A program made the translations under genes and the position numbers. From NCBI RefSeq assembly GCF_000631985.1, contig NZ_JFYN01000012.1, positions 496,001 through 560,000 of the forward strand: a stretch of DNA of 64,000 nt. Reading direction: 5' to 3'. The DNA is from Pseudomonas sp. RIT288 (GTDB taxonomy: Bacteria; Pseudomonadota; Gammaproteobacteria; Pseudomonadales; Pseudomonadaceae). The notes beneath the pieces were generated by a model. It saw nothing but the letters and a program-made list of their open reading frames with translations, did no database searches and was not told where the DNA came from. Shown one piece after another: positions 35,167 through 43,869 of this stretch (its first letter is position 1; the number at the start of each line of letters is the position of its first letter).

Positions 35167-35252
35167 CCCCTGCAGGAGCTGCCGAAGGCTGCGATCTTTT
35201 GATCTTGTTTCTAAAATCAAAAGATCGCAGCCTTCGGCAGCTCCTGCAGGGA
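35167..35252. repeat. Palindromic repeat family B (head-out copy)
   Basis: CCTGCAGGAGCTGCCGAAGG and an exact complement, ending five bases before the gntR stop. It shares the gap with a family A REPIN. Confidence 0.9.
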
Positions 35253-35256
35253 GGAA

Positions 35257-36288
35257 TCAGGTGCTCTCGCGAATCTTCAGTTCGAAGCCCATATCCTCAA
35301 CCGGCCGCGCCACGCTGTTGCCGGCCATCAACGTCAACATCTGCTCCGCCGCGCGCCGGCCGATCGCCTCGCGCGGGGTGTTGATGCTGCTCAGGCGCGG
35401 CACCATGTGCTCGGACATCGGCAGATCGTTGAAGCCGAGAATCGCCACCTGTTCGGGAATTCTGATGCCATTGCGCAACGCCTCCAGCAGCGCACCCTGC
35501 GCCAGGTCGTCGTTGCCGAAGAAGATCGCATCGACATCCGGGTGTGCCGCCAGCAGTTGCAGGAACAGTTCACCGCCCAGGCCCACGGACGAGGAGCGCG
35601 GGGTCAGCACTTCCAGATCGGGGTCGTAGCGCCCGGCCTTCTGCAGGGCTTTGCGGAAACCTTCGCCGCGCAACAAGGTGCGCTGATCGAGTTGCGCACC
35701 GATGTAGGCCAGACGCTTGCGTCCACGGGAGAGCAAATGTTCGGCCGCGGTTTCGCCGGCGCTGAGCTGCGAGAAACCCACACAATTCACCCCGGCAGCG
35801 CTGTCGAGTTCCATCATGTACACGCAGGGAATGTTGCTGGCCTCGATCATCCGTCGCGAACTTTCCGTGCGATCAAACCCGGTCAGCAGAAAACCACGCG
35901 GCTGATAAGCCATGTAGTTGCGCAGCAGGTTTTCTTCTTCATCGCGCGAGTAGTGGAAGTTGCCGATCAGCACTTCGAAGCCCTTGGGTGTCAGCACCCG
36001 ATGAATGGCTTCCAGCGTATCGATGAACAACAGGTTGGACAGCGATGGCACCAGCACCACCACCGAATGGCTCTGCGCCGAGGCCAGGGCGCGGGCGGCA
36101 GGGTTGACCACGTAGTTGAGTTCACTGGCTGCTTTCTGCACTTTTTCCACCAGTTCCGTGGCCACGGTGCTGACGCCGCGCAGGGCGCGGGAGGCGGTAA
36201 TCGGGCTCACGCCGGCGAGGCGGGCAACTTCATTAAGGGTGGGACGGCCGGTGGTGCGAGTGTTTTTATCGTTTTTAGGGGTGGTCAT
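35257..36288 (-). CDS. gntR: Gluconate repressor GntR (LacI family)
   Basis: A 343-residue LacI-type repressor that releases gluconate uptake and phosphorylation genes when gluconate is present. The helix-turn-helix is at about 18-37 (LNEVARLAGVSPITASRALR) with the hinge helix AARALASAQSHSVVVLVP. The rest is the periplasmic-binding-like effector domain. An upstream in-frame TTG (36303) exists, but ATG 36288 gives the family's usual length. It is divergent from gnuK; a GntR operator lies just upstream at 36318, implying autoregulation. Confidence 0.93.
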   Translation of the reverse strand: MTTPKNDKNTRTTGRPTLNEVARLAGVSPITASRALRGVSTVATELVEKVQKAASELNYVVNPAARALASAQSHSVVVLVPSLSNLLFIDTLEAIHRVLTPKGFEVLIGNFHYSRDEEENLLRNYMAYQPRGFLLTGFDRTESSRRMIEASNIPCVYMMELDSAAGVNCVGFSQLSAGETAAEHLLSRGRKRLAYIGAQLDQRTLLRGEGFRKALQKAGRYDPDLEVLTPRSSSVGLGGELFLQLLAAHPDVDAIFFGNDDLAQGALLEALRNGIRIPEQVAILGFNDLPMSEHMVPRLSSINTPREAIGRRAAEQMLTLMAGNSVARPVEDMGFELKIREST

Positions 36289-36317
36289 CGGGCGGCTTGC
36301 CAAACAAAAATCAAGGC

Positions 36318-36331
36318 ACTAAGGTAGCGCT
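36318..36331. promoter_or_regulatory. GntR operator 1 (gntR promoter)
   Basis: AC-T-AAG-G-TAGCGCT matches the published Pseudomonas GntR consensus AC-N-AAG-N-TAGCGCT, extended by GTCC. It is 30 bases before the gntR start. Confidence 0.8.
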
Positions 36332-36469
36332 GTCCTGATGCAGCTGCAAATGCGTAAGTGAGGTCCTGCCTGATCCTCGCTTTTTGGCGTTGGGAACAAA
36401 CCTGCTGCAACCCAAAAAAACGACAAGAAGGCGTCGGCAACTTCTGCCTGTGCACTAGAGTCATAGCTA

Positions 36470-36483
36470 GCAAAGGTAGCGCT
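36470..36483. promoter_or_regulatory. GntR operator 2 (gnuK promoter)
   Basis: GC-A-AAG-G-TAGCGCT, with GTC after it, differs from the consensus only in the first base. It lies 21 bases before the gnuK ATG. Confidence 0.8.
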
Positions 36484-36504
36484 GTCTGCGCGCTGAGGTG
36501 TTAT

Positions 36505-37038
36505 ATGAGTCATCCCATCACCGCCCTGGTCATCATGGGCGTTGCCGGTTGCGGCAAGACGTGCGTCAGCGAGGCCCTGTGCCAATTGAGCGGCGCCACT
36601 GCCATTGAAGGCGATACTTTTCATCCGGCCGCCAACATCGAAAAGATGAGCGCGGGGATCCCCCTGAACGACGACGACCGTGCTGGCTGGCTCGACAGCC
36701 TGTGCGCCGAGTTGCGTCGTGTCGATGCGCTCGGCGAGCGTCCGGTGCTGACCTGCTCGGCCCTTAAACACAGTTATCGCGAAGTGTTGCGCAGTGCCTT
36801 GCCGGGCCTGGGCTTCGTGTTCCTTGAGCTGACCCCTGAAGTGGCTGCCGATCGCGTGTCCCATCGCCCGGGCCACTTCATGCCGGCGACGTTGATCGAA
36901 AGCCAGTTCGCCACCCTTGAATCGCCCAAGGGTGAGCCGTTGACTCTGGCCCTGAATGCATCGATTCACAGCGTTGAAGAACTGGCCGAGCAGGCTCACG
37001 TCTGGTGGCAGGCCAACGGCCTGAAACAGGCGGTATGA
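36505..37038 (+). CDS. gnuK: Gluconokinase
   Basis: Phosphorylates gluconate to 6-phosphogluconate, joining the Entner-Doudoroff route. The 177-residue kinase has the P-loop GVAGCGKT (12-19), the acidic DTFHPAANIEKMSAGIPLND substrate region and CSALKHSYRE (the conserved Ser-Ala-Leu-Lys). GAGGTG is a suitable ribosome site. It is divergent from gntR and followed after 81 bases by gnuT, so the two form the gluconate assimilation unit. GntR operators lie before both. Confidence 0.94.
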   Translation: MSHPITALVIMGVAGCGKTCVSEALCQLSGATAIEGDTFHPAANIEKMSAGIPLNDDDRAGWLDSLCAELRRVDALGERPVLTCSALKHSYREVLRSALPGLGFVFLELTPEVAADRVSHRPGHFMPATLIESQFATLESPKGEPLTLALNASIHSVEELAEQAHVWWQANGLKQAV

Positions 37039-37046
37039 GTGTGTTC

Positions 37047-37060
37047 AAACAGATAGCGCT
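37047..37060. promoter_or_regulatory. GntR operator 3 (gnuT promoter)
   Basis: The TAGCGCT-GTCC core at 37054-37064 is identical to the first site, with a degenerate upstream half. It lies nine bases after the gnuK stop. Confidence 0.7.
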
Positions 37061-37089
37061 GTCCTTACGACTTCTGATTAACCCGTTTT

Positions 37090-37104
37090 AATAACAACAA
37101 CAAG
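37090..37104 (+). promoter_or_regulatory. Candidate Crc/Hfq CA motif before gnuT
   Basis: AATAACAACAACAAG ends 15 bases before the gnuT start, just upstream of its CCAGGAG ribosome site. It is the longest A-rich AANAANAA tract of the region. Confidence 0.65.
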
Positions 37105-37119
37105 CCAGGAGACACCCCC

Positions 37120-38475
37120 ATGTTTGGCATGTCCCACGACGCCTACCTGCTGCTCGATGCAGTGGTCACGGTGATCGGACTTATCATCCTGATCACCAAA
37201 TTCAAGATTCACCCGTTCATTTCCCTGACCATCGCGGCCGCGTTCCTCGGCCTGACGTCCGGCATGCCGATCGGCACCATCATCAAGGCGTTCCAGGACG
37301 GCTTCGGTGGTGTGCTCGGTTTCGTCGGCATCATCCTCGCGCTGGGCACCATGCTCGGCAAAATGATGGCTGAATCCGGTGGTGCCGATCAGATCGCGCA
37401 GACCCTGATCCGCGCCTTCGGCAAGGACAAAGTCCAGTGGGCGATGATGTTCGCCGCGTTCCTGGTGGGTATTCCGCTGTTCTTCGAAATCGGCTTCGTG
37501 CTGCTGATTCCGCTGGTGTTCATCGTGGCCCGGCGCACCGGCGTGTCGATCATCAAGATCGGTATCCCGCTGCTCGCCGGTCTGTCCGCGGTACACGGTC
37601 TGGTGCCACCGCACCCGGGCCCGCTGCTGGCCATCGGCGTGTTCGGCGCTGACATCGGCAAGACCATTCTCTACGGTCTGATCGTTGCACTGCCGACCGC
37701 CATCATTGCCGGCCCGATCTTCGGGACGTTCATCGCCAAGCACATTCCGGGTCATCCGAATCAGGAACTGGTTGATCAACTGGCCCGTGAAAGCGACGAC
37801 TCAACCAAGCTGCCGAGTTTCACCATCACCCTGATTACCGTGCTGTTGCCGGTGCTCCTGATGCTGCTGAAAACCTTCGCTGACGTCGCGCTGCCGGACG
37901 GTCACTTCTTCCGCACCTGGATGGACATGATCGGTCACCCGATCTCGGCCCTGCTGCTGGCGTTGCTGCTGTCGCTGTACACCTTCGGTCACAAGCAGGG
38001 TATCGGTTCGCAGCAGATGCTCAAGTGGCTGGACGCGAGCCTGGCGCCAACCGCCGCGATCATCCTGATCATCGGTGCCGGTGGTGGCTTCAAGCAGATG
38101 CTGGTGACCAGCGGCGTGGGCGACGTGATCGGCCACATGGCGGTCAGCGCGCAGATCTCGCCGATCCTGCTGGCGTGGCTGGTGGCGGCGGTGATTCGTA
38201 TCGCCACCGGTTCGGCCACCGTGGCGACCATCACGGGCGCGGGCATCGTGGTGCCGGTGGTGGGGATGATCCCGGGCGTCAACCGTGAGCTGCTGGTGCT
38301 GGCCACCGGTGCCGGTTCGTTGATCCTGTCGCATGTGAACGACGCCGGTTTCTGGCTGGTGAAGCAGTACTTCAACATGACCGTGGCTGAAACCTTCAAG
38401 ACCTGGACCGCGATGGAAACCATCCTGTCGGTGGTTGCGTTGGGCTTTATCCTGCTGCTGTCGCTGTTCGTTTAA
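37120..38475 (+). CDS. gnuT: Gluconate:H+ symporter (GntP family)
   Basis: A 451-residue inner-membrane gluconate permease with about 12-14 hydrophobic segments. GSATVATITGAG near residues 365-377 and the central VHGLVPPHPGPLLA block (about 162-175) are GntP signatures, as is the late GSLILSHVNDAGFW. AGGAG lies before ATG 37120, with a GntR operator and CA motif in the 81-base gap from gnuK. A strong terminator follows. Confidence 0.94.
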   Translation: MFGMSHDAYLLLDAVVTVIGLIILITKFKIHPFISLTIAAAFLGLTSGMPIGTIIKAFQDGFGGVLGFVGIILALGTMLGKMMAESGGADQIAQTLIRAFGKDKVQWAMMFAAFLVGIPLFFEIGFVLLIPLVFIVARRTGVSIIKIGIPLLAGLSAVHGLVPPHPGPLLAIGVFGADIGKTILYGLIVALPTAIIAGPIFGTFIAKHIPGHPNQELVDQLARESDDSTKLPSFTITLITVLLPVLLMLLKTFADVALPDGHFFRTWMDMIGHPISALLLALLLSLYTFGHKQGIGSQQMLKWLDASLAPTAAIILIIGAGGGFKQMLVTSGVGDVIGHMAVSAQISPILLAWLVAAVIRIATGSATVATITGAGIVVPVVGMIPGVNRELLVLATGAGSLILSHVNDAGFWLVKQYFNMTVAETFKTWTAMETILSVVALGFILLLSLFV

Positions 38476-38491
38476 GCGATCGCACAGGCAC

Positions 38492-38519
38492 AAAAAAACC
38501 GCAGCGATGCGGTTTTTTT
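38492..38519 (+). terminator. Intrinsic terminator after gnuT
   Basis: AAAAAAACCGCA / TGCGGTTTTTTT, a perfect 12-bp stem with loop GCGA. Confidence 0.95.
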
Positions 38520-38541
38520 GTGGGTGATGCGAAGGTGCTAA

Positions 38542-38629
38542 CCCCTGCAGGAGCTGCCGCAGGCTGCGATCTCTTGATCTTGATTTTTTAAGATCAAAAG
38601 ATCGCAGCCTGCGGCAGCTCCTACAGGGG
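38542..38629. repeat. Palindromic repeat family B (head-out copy)
   Basis: CCCTGCAGGAGCTGCCGCAG and a near-complete complement with an AAGATC inner pair, between the convergent gnuT and alaC genes. Confidence 0.9.
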
Positions 38630-38635
38630 CAGGTG

Positions 38636-39853
38636 TTAGCCGGCGGTTTTCGGGGCCAGGCCATCCGCCCGGAACATCCCGCGAATCCCGCGCACGGCCT
38701 GACGAATCCGGTCCTGGTTTTCGATCAGCGCAAAGCGCACATGGTCATCACCATACTCACCAAATCCAACCCCCGGCGAGACGCAGACCTTGGCCTCGGC
38801 CAGCAGCTTCTTGGCGAACTCCAGCGAACCCAGATGCGCGTAAGCCTCGGGAATCTTCGCCCAGACGTACATCGACGCCTTCGGATTCTCGACCATCCAG
38901 CCCAGCTCATGCAGGCCTTTGACCAGCACGTTACGACGCTGGCGATACTGCTCGGCGATGTCGCGCACGCATTGCTGATCGCCTTCGAGCGCGGCAATCG
39001 CCGCCACTTGCAGAGGAGTGAAGGTGCCGTAGTCGTGGTAGCTCTTGATCCGCGCCAGAGCGTTGACCAGCTCCGGGTTGCCAACCATGAAACCGATGCG
39101 CCAGCCGGCCATGTTGTAGCTCTTGGACAGGGTGAAAAACTCCACCGCGATGTCCTTGGCGCCCGGCACCTGCATGATCGACGGGGCCTTCCAGCCGTCG
39201 TAGACGATGTCGGCATAGGCCAGGTCGTGAATCACCAGTACGTCGTACTGTTTGGCGAGGGCGATCACCCGTTCGAAGAAATCCAGCTCGACGCACTGCG
39301 CGGTGGGGTTGGACGGGAAGCCGAGGATCATCATTTTCGGCTTTGGGATCGAACCACGGATGGCCCGTTCCAGCTCGGCGAAGAAGTCCACGCCGGGCAC
39401 CAGCGGCACCGAGCGCACCTGGGCGCCGGCAATCACCGCGCCGTAGATGTGAATCGGGTAACTCGGGTTCGGCACCAGCACCGTGTCGCCCTGATCCAGG
39501 GTCGCCAGCATCAAGTGCGCCAGGCCTTCCTTGGAACCGATGGTGACGATGGCTTCACTTTCCGGATCGATATCGACCGCGTAGCGTTCCTTGTACCAGT
39601 TGGAAATCGCCCGACGCAGGCGCGGAATGCCCTTGGACGTGGAGTAACCGTGGGTGTCTTCGCGCTGTGCAACCTGCACCAGTTTTTCGACAATGTGCGG
39701 CGGCGTGGCCCCGTCGGGGTTGCCCATGCTCAGGTCGATGATGTCTTCACCACGACGCCGCGCGGCCATCTTCAGCTCGGCGGTGATGTTGAAAACGTAA
39801 GGGGGGAGTCGATCAATGCGCGCAAAGCGGCGCGGCGAACCTTGTTCAGCCAT
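38636..39853 (-). CDS. alaC: Alanine transaminase AlaC
   Basis: A 405-residue class I/II PLP aminotransferase that makes alanine from pyruvate and glutamate. The PLP lysine is Lys244 in [24 protein letters not shown] binds the cofactor pyridine and HDLAYADI follows. [15 protein letters not shown] is the N-terminal substrate segment. GAGG lies before the ATG at 39853. It is divergent from a LysE-type exporter gene (137 bases), which may export an amino acid related to its product. Confidence 0.92.
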   Translation of the reverse strand: MAEQGSPRRFARIDRLPPYVFNITAELKMAARRRGEDIIDLSMGNPDGATPPHIVEKLVQVAQREDTHGYSTSKGIPRLRRAISNWYKERYAVDIDPESEAIVTIGSKEGLAHLMLATLDQGDTVLVPNPSYPIHIYGAVIAGAQVRSVPLVPGVDFFAELERAIRGSIPKPKMMILGFPSNPTAQCVELDFFERVIALAKQYDVLVIHDLAYADIVYDGWKAPSIMQVPGAKDIAVEFFTLSKSYNMAGWRIGFMVGNPELVNALARIKSYHDYGTFTPLQVAAIAALEGDQQCVRDIAEQYRQRRNVLVKGLHELGWMVENPKASMYVWAKIPEAYAHLGSLEFAKKLLAEAKVCVSPGVGFGEYGDDHVRFALIENQDRIRQAVRGIRGMFRADGLAPKTAG

Positions 39854-39990
39854 TGTTGCCTCGGATAACGTAAGCGCCCGGAACCGTCCGAGCGACGCTG
39901 GTCACTGCGGTGACCTGTGGCGGAAGATAAGGGCAGCGATGGCGGACTGTCCAGCGTGCACGACAATAATTTTTTCCAAGGAAATGCTTA

Positions 39991-40653
39991 ATGGAATTCA
40001 CCAGCGGCTTCTTGCTGAGCCTCTCGCTGTGCCTGGACATCGGCGTAGCCAACATCGCAATGATCACCCTGGCGATGCAGCGCGGATACTTTCAGGGCTT
40101 CGCGCTGGGCCTCGGCACCTGCGTCGGCGACTTGATCTACGCAGTGTTGGCGCTGGCCGGGATGACCGTGTTGCTGCAGTACGAAAGCGTGCGCTGGGTG
40201 CTGTGGATTGGCGGGTCGGCGCTGCTGATCTACTTTGCGGCGAAGATGATCTATTCGGCGATTCATCACGAAGCGCAACTGGCGGCGACAGCGGAGGTGG
40301 GGCAGAACTCGCATCGCAAGGAGTTTTTGCGCGGGATCTTTCTCGCCATGTCCTCGCCGAGCGCGATCCTCTGGTTCGCCGCAGTTGGCGGCACTCTGAT
40401 CGCCCGCTCCGGCGGCGGTGGCCCGGTGAGTTCGGCGCTGTTTCTCGGTGGTTTCCTCTGCGCCGGGCTGCTGTGGTCGGCCGGTCTGTGCTTTGCCGCG
40501 AGCCACGGCGGCAAGTTGCTCGGCGACAAGCTTTTGCGCTACTCGTACATGGCATCTGCAGCGATCTTCTGCTATTTCGCGGTCTACGTGATCGTATCCG
40601 GTTATAACGAGTTCGTTGGCTCGGGGGCCGCCGACCAGTTGCACGCCTTGTGA
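39991..40653 (+). CDS. LysE-family amino-acid exporter
   Basis: A 220-residue inner-membrane exporter with five or six helices. The family's first helix segment (FLLSLSLCLDIGVANIAMIT), the second-helix GTCVGDLIYAVLA, and SSPSAILWFAAVGG are visible. AAGGAA lies nine bases before the ATG. The LysE/RhtB group exports lysine, threonine or homoserine lactones; the substrate here is unknown. It is divergent from alaC and separate from the GyrI-like gene that follows after 68 bases. Confidence 0.86.
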   Translation: MEFTSGFLLSLSLCLDIGVANIAMITLAMQRGYFQGFALGLGTCVGDLIYAVLALAGMTVLLQYESVRWVLWIGGSALLIYFAAKMIYSAIHHEAQLAATAEVGQNSHRKEFLRGIFLAMSSPSAILWFAAVGGTLIARSGGGGPVSSALFLGGFLCAGLLWSAGLCFAASHGGKLLGDKLLRYSYMASAAIFCYFAVYVIVSGYNEFVGSGAADQLHAL

Positions 40654-40721
40654 CATTGCGAATCGGGTTTGGCTTCTATACTCAGCAGCCGAACCCCTAC
40701 TTTTGTTCCAGGAGTCGAGTC

Positions 40722-41216
40722 ATGGATGAGCAAAAACGCGTCGAAGTGGCGGAACCTCGCTTCGAACATGGACACTTTCTGCTGATTGCAGGATTTCGTG
40801 GTCGATTTACCCAGGACACTGCCAAGGACATTCCCGCACTGTGGGAAAAATTCTTGCCGCATCTGGGCAAGATTCAGGGACAAAAGAACGAAGTGACCTA
40901 CGGCGTCTGCAGCAACTTCGACGGCAAGGGGGGCTTCGATTACATCGCCGGGGTGGAAATCAGCAAGCTCGATGACCTCGACCAGAAGGTCTACCAGTGG
41001 GTTGAAGTGTTGCCCCGGCAGTACGCGGTGTTCGAGCACAAGGGCCCGCTCGATCAGTTGCCACAAACCCTGCAATACATCTACAAGACCTGGCTGCCGA
41101 CCTCCCATTACGTGGAACTGAATGCCCCGGAACTGGAACGCTACAGCGCCGATTTCAATCCGCGACTGCATACCGGCAAACTGGAAATCTGCGTTCCGGT
41201 CGACAGCAAAGCCTGA
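40722..41216 (+). CDS. GyrI-like/AraC effector-binding domain protein
   Basis: A 164-residue protein consisting of one GyrI-like small-molecule binding domain (SHS2-duplicate fold): LLIAGFRGRFTQDTAKDIPA at the start of the fold, VLPRQYAVFEHKGPLDQLPQ in the middle and APELERYSADFNPRL near the end. There is no helix-turn-helix, so it is a stand-alone ligand binder. AGGAG precedes ATG 40722. Members bind drugs or other cationic compounds; the role here is unknown. A perfect hairpin follows eleven bases after the stop codon. Confidence 0.85.
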   Translation: MDEQKRVEVAEPRFEHGHFLLIAGFRGRFTQDTAKDIPALWEKFLPHLGKIQGQKNEVTYGVCSNFDGKGGFDYIAGVEISKLDDLDQKVYQWVEVLPRQYAVFEHKGPLDQLPQTLQYIYKTWLPTSHYVELNAPELERYSADFNPRLHTGKLEICVPVDSKA

Positions 41217-41226
41217 GCCCATGACG

Positions 41227-41253
41227 ATGAGGCGGATCACTGATCCGCCTCAT
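41227..41253. terminator. Perfect 13-bp inverted repeat between convergent genes
   Basis: ATGAGGCGGATCA / TGATCCGCCTCAT with a single C between. It lies between the GyrI-like gene and a small minus-strand gene. There is no T-run, so it is a weak classic terminator but a likely bidirectional 3' boundary. Confidence 0.7.
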
Positions 41254-41258
41254 GCTGT

Positions 41259-41375
41259 TCAACTGCGTTTACCCTTGCCCACCCGTCGCGCCCGCAACAG
41301 GTCGATACCCAGGGTGATAAAGCCGAACGTACTGATGCCCAACACCATCAACAGGCCGATTTCAACGCTGCTCAT
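41259..41375 (-). CDS. 38-residue single-helix membrane protein
   Basis: A short minus-strand frame, MSSVEIGLLMVLGISTFGFI then TLGIDLLRARRVGKGKRS. It has one hydrophobic helix (about residues 5-25) and a positively charged C-terminal tail, so the N-terminus should face the periplasm and the tail the cytoplasm. GGGGGAAA lies at a normal distance before the ATG at 41375. The frame ends beside a perfect hairpin. It is too short for routine gene calls. Its function is unknown; such proteins often tune a transporter. Confidence 0.65.
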   Translation of the reverse strand: MSSVEIGLLMVLGISTFGFITLGIDLLRARRVGKGKRS

Positions 41376-41540
41376 AAGCGGTTTCCCCCAAGGGTGATCA
41401 GAGACACACCGCAGAAATAGCCCGTCACCCGCACGAAGAAAAGCGCTTATACGCAGGCTTTACGCCCCCCGCGCAGATCGATATGAGCACCTTATTCCTT
41501 TATGCTTTGCAGACTTTTTTCCGCTGATTTTCGAGCTGCC

Positions 41541-42029
41541 ATGAACACCGTCATCCGCAACGTCACTGCCGCCGACCTGGATCGCTGCTACGCCATCGAA
41601 ACTGTTGCCTACGAAGGCGATGAAGCCGCCACTCGCGAGAAGATCGCCACGCGCATTGCCACCTGGCCCGAGGGTTTCATCGTTGCCGAGGTGGACGGTG
41701 TGGTCGCCGGGTTCATCAACTCGGGTGCGGCGTTTGATGTGCAGATGTCCGACGAAGCGTTCAAGGAGCTGATCGGTCACGATCCCGCGGGGCCGAACGT
41801 GGTGATCATGTCAGTGGTGGTGCACCCGGACTATCAGGGCCAGGGCCTGGCCAAGCGCTTGATGGCCGAGTTCATCGAGCGCATGCGCGGGATGGACAAG
41901 GCGACGATTCATCTGATGTGCAAGGAGAAGCACATTGCGCTGTATGCCGGGTTTGGCTTTGCCTACATCAAACCGTCGGAGTCAGACCATGGCGGGATGG
42001 CGTGGCACGAGATGACCCTGACTCTCTAA
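41541..42029 (+). CDS. GNAT family N-acetyltransferase
   Basis: A 162-residue acetyltransferase with the GNAT acetyl-CoA loop VVHPDYQGQGLAKRLMAEFI (motif Q-x-x-G-x-G/A) and the C-terminal IALYAGFGFAYIKPSESDHG strand pair. NTVIRNVTAADLDRCYAIE is the usual beta1-alpha1 start. It resembles the serotonin N-acetyltransferase-like bacterial group. The start is set at 41541 because the upstream in-frame ATG (41502) has no ribosome site. Substrate unknown. Confidence 0.86.
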   Translation: MNTVIRNVTAADLDRCYAIETVAYEGDEAATREKIATRIATWPEGFIVAEVDGVVAGFINSGAAFDVQMSDEAFKELIGHDPAGPNVVIMSVVVHPDYQGQGLAKRLMAEFIERMRGMDKATIHLMCKEKHIALYAGFGFAYIKPSESDHGGMAWHEMTLTL

Positions 42030-42047
42030 GTCATCACCAATCAAAAC

Positions 42048-42136
42048 CTGTAGGAGCTGCCGCAGGCTGCGATCTTTTGATCTTGATCTTCTCAACAGCA
42101 AGATCAAAAGATCGCAGCCTGCGGCAGCTCCTGCAA
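42048..42136. repeat. Palindromic repeat family B (head-out copy)
   Basis: TGTAGGAGCTGCCGCAGGCT and complement with inner GATCTTGATC / GATCAAAAGATC, between convergent genes. Confidence 0.9.
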
Positions 42137-42152
42137 AGGGGTCGGTGGTGGG

Positions 42153-42758
42153 TCAGTAGAGGGTGTCGCGCACTCGCTTGGGTGCTTCGCGATCGTAGGT
42201 CTCGGCGTCGAACCGGCCGTCATTCAGGCGTTTGTGGAAAGCGCCTGCAGAGGGCAGGGCCGAGCGCGGCAGGTGGGTTTCCGGGTTCCAGGCGTCAGAG
42301 CGTACAAAGGCTTTCGAACAGTGGAAAAACGCCGCCTCCACCGTCACCAGCAACACGGTTTTCGCCGGTTTTCCGTTCACCGCAAAGCTCTCCAGCAGCC
42401 CCGGTTCAGCGCTGATGGTGGCGGTGCCATTGACCCGCAATGTCTCACCAATGCCCGGAATGATGAACAGCAGCGACACCCGTGGATCGTGCAGCACATT
42501 GCGCAGGGTATCGATGCGGTTGTTGCCTGGGCGATCCGGCAGGGCCAAGGTGTTCTGATCGATGATCCGCACGAACCCCGGCGTGTCGCCACGCGGTGAA
42601 TTGTCCAGACCGTCGGCGCCCACCGAGCTGACGATCACCAGCGGCGACAGGCGCACCATCGCCTGATAATCCTCGTTGAGAAAACTGATCTGCTTGCGCA
42701 CCGCGCGCTCGTGGGGCAGGCCGTAAATAGCTTCCAGTGCCTCGATTGAATCGATCAT
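42153..42758 (-). CDS. Pyridoxamine 5'-phosphate oxidase-family flavoprotein
   Basis: A 201-residue FMN split-barrel protein of the PPOX group: VIVSSVGADGLDNSPRGDTP, then PDRPGNNRIDTLRNVLHDPR and VSLLFIIPGIGETLRVNGTA are the flavin-phosphate and ring contacts. It is not a canonical PdxH, which has a different C-terminus. It lies 18 bases downstream of a GNAT gene on the same strand, so the two form an operon. Substrate unknown. Confidence 0.84.
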   Translation of the reverse strand: MIDSIEALEAIYGLPHERAVRKQISFLNEDYQAMVRLSPLVIVSSVGADGLDNSPRGDTPGFVRIIDQNTLALPDRPGNNRIDTLRNVLHDPRVSLLFIIPGIGETLRVNGTATISAEPGLLESFAVNGKPAKTVLLVTVEAAFFHCSKAFVRSDAWNPETHLPRSALPSAGAFHKRLNDGRFDAETYDREAPKRVRDTLY

Positions 42759-42776
42759 CGTGCATCCCTCGATGAC

Positions 42777-43262
42777 TTAGAAAAACAGCCCCATGCGCCG
42801 CTCGTAACCGATCCGGCCCTTGTACGCCTCGCCGCTGTCGACGAAACCGTATCTGGCGTACAGCGCGATCGCCGCGTCGTTATCCGCATCCACCGACAGC
42901 TCCAGGCCCTTGATCTCCGGCCACGCCTGACGAGCGACGTCGGGCAACGCTTGCAGGCAGGCCTTGCCGTAACCCTTGCCCTGTGCGCGGTGATCGACCT
43001 GCAGGGCATGCAGGGTGGCGCTGTGTTCATCGGCCCAGTCCGGTAAAACGGGCGGGCGCTTGAGCAACAGGAACGCCACCGGCACCTGATCGGCCAGCAG
43101 GGCAAAGCCTTTGACGCCGGGACCTGGTTTGGACAGCAGCGTATGCAGCGCGCCATGGATGTCGCCGGAGAACTTGATCTGCTCGGGATGGATTTCAATC
43201 GCCTCGACCTGCTGACGCTGCAAGGCGTTCAGGCTGTCGTACGGCACGAGTTGGGCTGACAC
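42777..43262 (-). CDS. GNAT family N-acetyltransferase
   Basis: A 161-residue acetyltransferase with the LQVDHRAQGKGYGKACLQAL acetyl-CoA loop and the end ADNDAAIALYARYGFVDSGE. The start is the GTG at 43262 with AAGGAA at a normal distance; the open frame upstream of it has no start signal and runs on the opposite strand of the SnoaL-like gene. It is the first gene of a two-gene unit with the PPOX protein. Confidence 0.84.
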   Translation of the reverse strand: MSAQLVPYDSLNALQRQQVEAIEIHPEQIKFSGDIHGALHTLLSKPGPGVKGFALLADQVPVAFLLLKRPPVLPDWADEHSATLHALQVDHRAQGKGYGKACLQALPDVARQAWPEIKGLELSVDADNDAAIALYARYGFVDSGEAYKGRIGYERRMGLFF

Positions 43263-43403
43263 GGGAATTTCCTTTTTCCTACAAAGATGAGCCTCGGATT
43301 CTAGCGATTTTGTGTTCGGTGGAAATTTTTTGTTTCGACTGTCGATCTGCCCGATGGCCGAACGACTAAGGGGGTCTTCACCACAAAAACCACGGAGAAC
43401 ACC

Positions 43404-43829
43404 ATGAGCGCACAGACTGAAATCCAGTCCCTGATCAACACTTACCGCGAAGCGGTGATGACCAAGGACGTCGACAAAGTCATGGCGTTGTATGCCGATG
43501 ACATTCTTTCCTTCGACGCGATCAAGGCCCTGCAATTCAAGGGCAAACCCGCTTACCGCGCGCACTGGCAAGCCTGCATGGAGATGTGCCCCGGCCCGCA
43601 CGTTTTCGAATTCCACGAGATCGCCATCGAAACCGCCGACAACCTCGCTTTCGCCCATTGGGTCGCCAACTGCGGCGGCACCAACGACAAGGGCGAAACC
43701 CAGAGCTGCTGGATGCGCGCCACCGCGTGCTATCGGCGGGTGGGCGGGACGTGGAAGATTGTCCACGAGCACTGGTCGGCGCCGTTCGATCCGATGAGCG
43801 GCAGCACGCTGTTCGATGTGCAGCCCTGA
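43404..43829 (+). CDS. SnoaL-like (NTF2-fold) protein
   Basis: A 141-residue NTF2-fold protein of the SgcJ/EcaC/YybH type. The cone-shaped pocket segments are VMALYADDILSFDAIKALQF and GTWKIVHEHWSAPFD. GGAG lies before the ATG. It is the first gene of an apparent operon with a YciI-like protein (gap 40 bases) and an ECF42-type sigma factor. In that setting such folds often bind a small ligand. Confidence 0.85.
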   Translation: MSAQTEIQSLINTYREAVMTKDVDKVMALYADDILSFDAIKALQFKGKPAYRAHWQACMEMCPGPHVFEFHEIAIETADNLAFAHWVANCGGTNDKGETQSCWMRATACYRRVGGTWKIVHEHWSAPFDPMSGSTLFDVQP

Positions 43830-43869
43830 TCTTCAGCCATAGTTGATCCGTTCGATTCAGGAGAACGCC

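Noticed and set aside
42777..43772. 331-codon reading of the GNAT gene
   Set aside because: Upstream part lacks a start signal and overlaps the SnoaL-like gene; GTG 43262 with AAGGAA is better.
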